A stretch of 10,432 nt of DNA from Bacteroidota bacterium. Its GTDB lineage: Bacteria > Bacteroidota > Bacteroidia > Bacteroidales > PXBB01. Of this stretch, positions 6,078-10,432 are shown piece after piece. The stretch is from NCBI GenBank assembly GCA_022708385.1, contig JAKIYU010000068.1, positions 1 through 10,432 of the forward strand. The letters are read 5' to 3'. The translations under genes were made by a program, and so were the position numbers. The notes beneath the pieces were generated by a model. The model was not told the DNA's origin and ran no database searches. It saw only the letters and a list, made by a program, of their open reading frames with translations. Each line of letters begins with the position of its first letter. Position 1 is the first letter of the stretch.

Positions 6078-7739
6078 TTATAATTTGATTAATTTTTTAA
6101 AAATTATACTTTGTTTCATTTCTGCCTTTAAATAGTAAGCACCCGGTGCTAATGCCGATATATCAATAACCTTCTGTGTACCATGGCCGCTTCCATTATA
6201 ATTGAATACACATAAACTTTTGCCCGAGGCGCTGATTATCTCAACTGCCTTAACAGTATCAAACGGATCTGATAAAACCAGCATCGCTATAGCCGGATTT
6301 GGATAAATATCGAAGGTAGCTGCTGTCAGGAACTCATCAATCCCTGCTACCACATTAATAATTTTTTCAATGGTATCAGCATCGCAGTTATTGACCGCTG
6401 CAAGCCTTACCGTATATGTTCCCTGAAATGGATAAGTATAGCTCACATTACCCGGGTTATATTCAATAAAATTTCCATTACCTATAAAATCCCAGTAATT
6501 CTTAGTGCTGTAGGCCGAATTATCGGTAAAGTTTATTAAAAGGTTTGTACCGGCTGAATAACTAAAATCAGCAACAGGATGGTTCTCTACCGAAACTGTT
6601 ACTATATCGAAACCATGACATCCCAAAGCACTCGTGACAGTTACTGCATAAACGCCCTGAGTAAGAGCAAAAATACTTTGTGTTGAAGCACCATTCGACC
6701 AAAGATACGCAGCATATCCCCCTCCAGCATCTAATAACACAGAATCGCCATTGCATATTACATAGGCTGTACCTATATCAATATCAGGCAAGGGGCTAAA
6801 ATTTACCACACAAGTATCTATCAAGTAACAGTTATTAATATCTGACACTGTAATTGTATAAACTCCGCTTGTGTTTACTGTCAGTTGCATTGAAGTATCT
6901 CCTGTTGACCAAAGATACGATTCGAATACTGTTCCTGCATTAAGAGTTACTTGGCCAAGTCCGCAAATATTTGTGTCATTTCCTATATTTAAAACGAAGA
7001 TTGATGTTGCGGTATCAATCCGTATGCTGTCAACAGCACTGCAACCATTATCAGTAATAGTAACATAATATGTTCCTGCTTCGGAAACATGAATAGATGA
7101 AGTGGTGTCTCCGGTATTCCAAAGGTAAGAATAATGCCCCGGCTCTGCATCAATAGTCATACTGAAAGCAGAACAATAAGTGATATTATTGCCCAATTCT
7201 ATAACACAGTTATTAATTGAAAAAGATGCTTTATAATTATTTCCGCTGTTATTATCAATATGAACATGGGTACCTGACTGATCTGTGTAAAAAGCTTCAA
7301 AATAGACTTCAACAATGTAATTGCCATTGCTTAAATTGCTTAACAGGTTTTTGTTTAGCCCCGCATCTTCCCAAGTCTGGTCTATAGAGCCATAAGGCGA
7401 TTGGGAATCTTCTTTCCATGGAAGCAAAATGGTATCAAACCCAGGCAAAGTTCCCTGTTCCGCTTTATATACCCTTACATACATGGCTGCCCCGGTTATA
7501 TCATCCGGGCCATTTTTATAGGTCTTTAACTGCCCTCCTTTTAAAATCAAAGTATTATTAGCCGAAAACATACCAAAATTAGTGGTATTGAAAAGAGTAC
7601 CGTTGTAATAATTAACCGTATTCAGTTCAATTATCACAGCTCTGTCGAAAATCCCGCTCGCTGCATAAGAGAAATGAATTGAAAAAAAAATAAAAAATAT
7701 CAGGATCCCATTTCTGAAAGTGTATTGTGCAGTTCTCAT
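6078..7739 (-). CDS. Secreted multidomain protein: unknown N-terminal beta domain, three Ig-like repeats, PKD, T9SS sorting domain
   Basis: This 553-residue protein has a signal peptide at 1-26 (hydrophobic ILIFFIFFSIHFSYA). Residues 32-176 form a domain I recognise from other Bacteroidota secreted proteins but cannot name (VIIELNTVNYYNGT..., ILKGGQLKTYKNGP, YVRVYKAEQG, NGNYIVEVYFEA). Three homologous Ig-like repeats follow at 179-242, 249-312 and 319-383, each with a Cys after an (I/L)xIG or ELG start, a YLW(N/S)(T/S)G motif and a G(V/T)Y.(V/I)T(V/I) strand. A PKD domain covers 388-464 (ADFSYSAG, WDFIGNGNF, YTYPFQGTYTVRL). A T9SS type A domain covers about 474-553 (FDIYPNPAIA, then APGAYYLKAEM, end KKLIKL). 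It is the first gene of the proposed operon, 15 bases before the next. No enzyme motif is seen. A surface adhesin or substrate-contact scaffold is the likely role; direct starch binding is possible but unproven. Confidence 0.78.
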   Translation of the reverse strand: MRTAQYTFRNGILIFFIFFSIHFSYAASGIFDRAVIIELNTVNYYNGTLFNTTNFGMFSANNTLILKGGQLKTYKNGPDDITGAAMYVRVYKAEQGTLPGFDTILLPWKEDSQSPYGSIDQTWEDAGLNKNLLSNLSNGNYIVEVYFEAFYTDQSGTHVHIDNNSGNNYKASFSINNCVIELGNNITYCSAFSMTIDAEPGHYSYLWNTGDTTSSIHVSEAGTYYVTITDNGCSAVDSIRIDTATSIFVLNIGNDTNICGLGQVTLNAGTVFESYLWSTGDTSMQLTVNTSGVYTITVSDINNCYLIDTCVVNFSPLPDIDIGTAYVICNGDSVLLDAGGGYAAYLWSNGASTQSIFALTQGVYAVTVTSALGCHGFDIVTVSVENHPVADFSYSAGTNLLINFTDNSAYSTKNYWDFIGNGNFIEYNPGNVSYTYPFQGTYTVRLAAVNNCDADTIEKIINVVAGIDEFLTAATFDIYPNPAIAMLVLSDPFDTVKAVEIISASGKSLCVFNYNGSGHGTQKVIDISALAPGAYYLKAEMKQSIIFKKLIKL

Positions 7740-7774
7740 AAAAACTAATAGGCAGGTTTTTAACTCAATTTATG

Positions 7775-7782
7775 CAAATTTA
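7775..7782 (-). promoter_or_regulatory. Candidate Bacteroidota -7 promoter element for the glucan operon
   Basis: The minus strand reads TAAATTTG here, an exact match to the Bacteroidota sigma-A -7 consensus TAnnTTTG. It lies 36 bases upstream of the ATG at 7739, leaving a leader of roughly 30 bases. No convincing TTTG -33 element sits at the usual spacing; only a weak TGGTCTG-like stretch is present. The position between a terminator and the first gene supports it, but in A/T-rich DNA such an octamer can occur by chance. Confidence 0.45.
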
Positions 7783-7829
7783 ATAAAAATTGAAAATTTG
7801 CAGACCATAAATTTAAATACTATAAAATA

Positions 7830-7863
7830 AAAAGAGGCAACTTTTGTTAAAATCGCCTCTTTT
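7830..7863 (-). terminator. Intrinsic terminator after the OmpP1/FadL-like gene
   Basis: A perfect 9-base inverted repeat, AAAAGAGGC (7830-7838) and GCCTCTTTT (7855-7863), flanks a 16-base loop in which TTTT and AAAA can pair further. Read on the minus strand, the descending arm ends in a T-rich run (CTCTTTTTATTTT), as in a rho-independent terminator. It lies 22 bases after the stop of the barrel gene and separates it from the glucan operon. Confidence 0.8.
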
Positions 7864-7884
7864 CAATATAAGTGAATATGTTTT

Positions 7885-9330
7885 TTAGAATTTCAGACCA
7901 AGAGTAATCATGATATTATTTGATGTCATAGAGTTGTTCACCGGCTGAACCAAAAGCGGATTATACAAATAGTAGTTTTCATCGGCTCGGGTATAAACAT
8001 AAGCAATATCCATAAAGTAATCCTTTTCTCTTATTCCTATCCCAAATGAAAGGGATGTTTTTTCGCCATTGTTTACGCCTGTTTTGTAAGGACTACCATA
8101 AAGGGCATACCCACCTCTTAATGTGACAGGTTCAAGGCGAACCTCTGCGCCTACTCTTAGGTTGGTTTGTGCCCTGTAATTGGATTGTATGGCATTGTTT
8201 TCCTCAAAGAACTTGTAGCTTTTTGCCCTGAGGCGTGCTTCGGCATAATCAACAAATTCATAGTCTGCTGAAATCAGACCGTACTCACCAATTATAAAAC
8301 CTAAGCTTCCGATAACTCTCATGGGGGTGTTCAGTTCATAATCGAATTTGCCGTTAGGAGAGGTAGCCAGATATGATTTCCCGTCATCAAATTCAGACGA
8401 CATTGTTCTTGAATAACTATCTTTCATGGTAAAAAATGTCGGTGTATGCACCGCTGCACCTAACCTTACAAAATCAACGGGTTTGAAAATCATACCCAGT
8501 TTAAAATTTATACCTGAGCCCACTGTTGACAAATCGTCGTTCAGTGAAAAAGTTTTAAATGTTGAAATGGTATCCAGGTCAACTTCCCTGTAAGTGGATT
8601 GCTCGTAATACCTTATAAACGGGAAGCCGATTGTACCTCCGATATAAAACTGGTCATTGTAATTGCCACCCATCGACACTACCATTTCGTTCATTGAGCC
8701 TGAAGCTGTTATTGATTTTGATTGTTTAACACCACCATTTACGGGTACAACGCTCGAATAATTTCCTAAAGTATCAATGGGGTCAATCAGATAGGCATTA
8801 TAAGCCAATTCTGTATCGAAGGGATTCAATTTTGAAACCAGGTTTCCATTAGCCCTTTGAAGATAGTCGGTAATCAGGGAATTGGCATAGTTATCACCTT
8901 CAATTAGGAAGCGGTTATTGAAGTTGGCATACCTGTTTACCCCAAAACCGAAATTAAGATATTCCCACCCTGTGCCTTCATCATGAGCTTTGCGCAATTT
9001 ATAAGCCGACACAAAACCAATATTTCCGAGGTTGAAATTGTATTTAATATCCCCTGAAGTCTTTTCGAGATACTTAGAAGATGTTTCAGATGTATATATT
9101 GAAGGAGAAAAAGAGAATTCTGATGTTCTGAAAACACCGAGGCCAGCAGGGTTTGTGCTTAAAGTTGAGAAGTCTCCCCCCAAGGCTCCGAAGGCGCCAC
9201 CCAGTCCAATATACCGGGCAGTTCCTCCGAAAGTAATATTTGAATATCTCAAAGCATCTACTTCATTTTGTGCTTTAGCTGTTACAGCCAGCAGGATAAA
9301 GAAAGCTGTAACTATTTTCAGGTTTTTCAT
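7885..9330 (-). CDS. OmpP1/FadL-family outer-membrane beta-barrel protein
   Basis: This 481-residue protein has a signal peptide at 1-20 (KIVTAFFILLAVTAKA, then Gln21). The mature start, ALRYSNITFGGTARYIGLGG, leads into GGAFGALGGDFSTLSTNPAGLGVF (44-67). The NPAGLG motif (60-65) is the conserved N-terminal hatch/first-strand signature of FadL/TodX-type channels, in the form common in Bacteroidota. The rest alternates polar and aromatic residues as in a transmembrane beta-barrel, and the chain ends in LGLKF with a terminal Phe, the usual outer-membrane assembly signal. Family members move hydrophobic compounds such as fatty acids across the outer membrane; the substrate here is unknown. The T9SS protein PorV belongs to the same superfamily, but its typical N-terminal sequence is not seen. 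It starts 50 bases after the stop of the repeat protein, with no terminator between them, and has its own terminator downstream. Confidence 0.85.
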   Translation of the reverse strand: MKNLKIVTAFFILLAVTAKAQNEVDALRYSNITFGGTARYIGLGGAFGALGGDFSTLSTNPAGLGVFRTSEFSFSPSIYTSETSSKYLEKTSGDIKYNFNLGNIGFVSAYKLRKAHDEGTGWEYLNFGFGVNRYANFNNRFLIEGDNYANSLITDYLQRANGNLVSKLNPFDTELAYNAYLIDPIDTLGNYSSVVPVNGGVKQSKSITASGSMNEMVVSMGGNYNDQFYIGGTIGFPFIRYYEQSTYREVDLDTISTFKTFSLNDDLSTVGSGINFKLGMIFKPVDFVRLGAAVHTPTFFTMKDSYSRTMSSEFDDGKSYLATSPNGKFDYELNTPMRVIGSLGFIIGEYGLISADYEFVDYAEARLRAKSYKFFEENNAIQSNYRAQTNLRVGAEVRLEPVTLRGGYALYGSPYKTGVNNGEKTSLSFGIGIREKDYFMDIAYVYTRADENYYLYNPLLVQPVNNSMTSNNIMITLGLKF

Positions 9331-9380
9331 ATCTGTCAGTTTTTTTAAAATTATTGAATATTTACATTAAATTTTTATTA

Positions 9381-10432
9381 TTACTTACCACGATGTCCTG
9401 AAGATGAACCAGAAGAAGAGCCTCTGGAGCCACTACTTCCGGAGCTATGGCTTCCCGAACCGGAGCTACCTGAACTGTTGCTTCTGCTGGGAGCGCTATA
9501 GCTTGGGCTGGAACTGCCGGAATTGCTTCTGCTGGGAGCGCTGTAGCTTGGAGAAGAACTGCCGGAATTACTATTGCCTGACGAATTTGATGGTGAGCTA
9601 TAGTTGCGACCTTCATTATAGGATGGTGTACTATGTTTTGGCGCTGTATTCCTGGGTTCAGAATAGTTCTGATTATTTCTAGGGTTTTCAGAGGGTACTG
9701 ATTTGTAGATATTCTGCTTTATGTCTTGGTTATTCTGTATATCTCTGGTAGGAGGTGCATAAGTCTTAGGTTTGGCATAATACTCTTTAGAACGTGGTTC
9801 ATTATATGTGGGGGGCGTATAAGATCTGGGCGTGTTATACCTTCTTTCGGGTTCGGATTTTACCTGAGGTGTTTGTGATCTATTTAATGCGTCATTCCTC
9901 ACGTCATTATTAGTGTTTTTACCGAAGTTATTCTGATCATTTACCCTGGGTTCAACACCTGTATTCGAATAACTCTCTCTGGGCTTTGCATAGTTTATAC
10001 CGCTGTTTAAATCGATATTTGGTTTTGACAAATCTTGTTTATCAATATTTTTTTCAGGAGTAGCAGAAACATTCATGTCGGGTTTGCCCATATTGGATTC
10101 AATTTTTCCGGGCATAGTCACATCCTTTGAAGGATTTTTTTGACTATTAGCAGATGCATCAGAATTAACAGGTTTTTTTGCATCGGGCATTTTTTCGGTA
10201 TTTACAGAATTATTAGTATTAAGGTTGCCAGCATTTATCAAGTTTGAATTGCTATTTACCTTTCCATTTTCGAGTGCCACAGCTTGTTGGAATTTATCAC
10301 CAAAGCTTAATGAAGGTCTGCTGTTAGAGGGAGTTTTAGAATTTGAGGCACTTCCATAAGTTCTTGGGCCATAATATGTATTACTTTCAAAGCTGTTATA
10401 GTAATAGTAATCGTTATTAGCAGCAAAGTATC
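9381..10432 (-). CDS. Low-complexity Ser/Asn/Pro/Gly-rich protein, 5' end outside window
   Basis: The frame is open from the right edge (first full codon at 10430) to a TAA at 9381, giving at least 350 residues. The GTG at 10280 is therefore not a convincing start, because coding-like sequence continues upstream (YFAANNDYYYYNSF..., NTYYGPRTYG). Composition changes along the chain: Tyr/Asn-rich at the visible N-end, Asn/Lys/Pro-rich in the middle (many short PRxY, YxxPR and NNxN motifs), two copies of a 15-residue repeat near the C-end, and a Ser/Gly tail ending SSGHRGK. No catalytic motif, transmembrane segment or T9SS tail is visible. It resembles the poorly defined Bacteroidota secreted proteins with a Tyr/Asn-rich N-terminal half and a disordered tail, but I do not recognise a named family. 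It may be cotranscribed with the beta-barrel gene 50 bases downstream. Function unknown. Confidence 0.75.
   Translation of the reverse strand, partial: YFAANNDYYYYNSFESNTYYGPRTYGSASNSKTPSNSRPSLSFGDKFQQAVALENGKVNSNSNLINAGNLNTNNSVNTEKMPDAKKPVNSDASANSQKNPSKDVTMPGKIESNMGKPDMNVSATPEKNIDKQDLSKPNIDLNSGINYAKPRESYSNTGVEPRVNDQNNFGKNTNNDVRNDALNRSQTPQVKSEPERRYNTPRSYTPPTYNEPRSKEYYAKPKTYAPPTRDIQNNQDIKQNIYKSVPSENPRNNQNYSEPRNTAPKHSTPSYNEGRNYSSPSNSSGNSNSGSSSPSYSAPSRSNSGSSSPSYSAPSRSNSSGSSGSGSHSSGSSGSRGSSSGSSSGHRGK
9478..9567 (-). repeat. Two tandem 45-base repeats inside the low-complexity gene
   Basis: Two adjacent 45-base units (9478-9522 and 9523-9567) begin ttgcttctgctgggagcgct on the plus strand and end gaactgccggaa. 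They differ mainly in the stretch after agctt. On the minus strand each encodes the same 15 residues, SNSGSSSPSYSAPSR. The unit length is a multiple of three, so copy-number change would keep the frame. Degenerate Ser/Gly sequence continues on the downstream side. Confidence 0.85.

Noticed and set aside
7885..9330. The barrel protein as PorV, the FadL-like T9SS component.
   Set aside because: The N-terminal sequence and NPAGLG region match general OmpP1/FadL proteins, and PorV's typical N-terminal pattern is absent.
9331..9380. Promoter or terminator between the repeat protein and the barrel gene.
   Set aside because: The 50 bases are A/T-rich, with no hairpin and no TAnnTTTG match.
9362..9682. 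Open frames in other phases across the Ser/Gly repeat region, giving Ala/Pro-rich or Cys/Tyr-rich peptides.
   Set aside because: They are by-products of the tandem repeat in the real frame; their internal repeats follow from the 45-base unit being a multiple of three.

Overview
The window looks like a chromosomal piece of a Bacteroidota bacterium. Three consecutive secreted proteins end in type IX secretion system (T9SS) type A sorting domains, with 'YPNP' motifs and short basic or hydrophobic C-termini. The start regions are A/T-rich and mostly lack Shine-Dalgarno sequences. One upstream region carries an exact match to the Bacteroidota TAnnTTTG -7 element. The species cannot be named from this sequence. 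Every gene I can support lies on the minus strand, so transcription runs from the high to the low coordinates.

Layout, in order of transcription. (1) 10432-9381: the 3' part of a Ser/Asn/Pro/Gly-rich low-complexity protein with 15-residue tandem repeats; its start lies outside the window. (2) 9330-7885: an OmpP1/FadL-like outer-membrane beta-barrel, followed by a clear intrinsic terminator at 7863-7830. (3) A candidate promoter near 7782, then a tightly packed five-gene set with gaps of only 11 to 37 bases: a 553-residue secreted protein with three Ig-like repeats, a PKD domain and a T9SS tail (7739-6078); a 292-residue secreted protein with a T9SS tail whose N-terminal domain matches the one on the next gene (6062-5184); a GH13 alpha-amylase with a T9SS tail, split by a frameshift (5162-2327); an SLC45/sucrose-type MFS sugar transporter (2315-1020); and an M1-family metallopeptidase that runs off the left end (982-1).

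The third block reads as an alpha-glucan (starch/glycogen) use operon. Extracellular binding and hydrolysis would be done by T9SS-delivered proteins, and the released disaccharides or short maltodextrins would be imported across the inner membrane by the MFS carrier. No SusC/SusD pair is present in the window. The peptidase may share the transcript without sharing the pathway.

The strongest oddity is the amylase. The reading frame breaks exactly at the strand leading into conserved region I, and the sequence fits loss of 8 bases from a normal GIxVILD segment rather than gain of one base. The most interesting possible novelty is the small protein upstream of it, a stand-alone secreted version of the amylase's N-terminal module and a candidate non-catalytic glucan-binding partner.

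No tRNA, rRNA, CRISPR array, insertion sequence or plus-strand gene was found.
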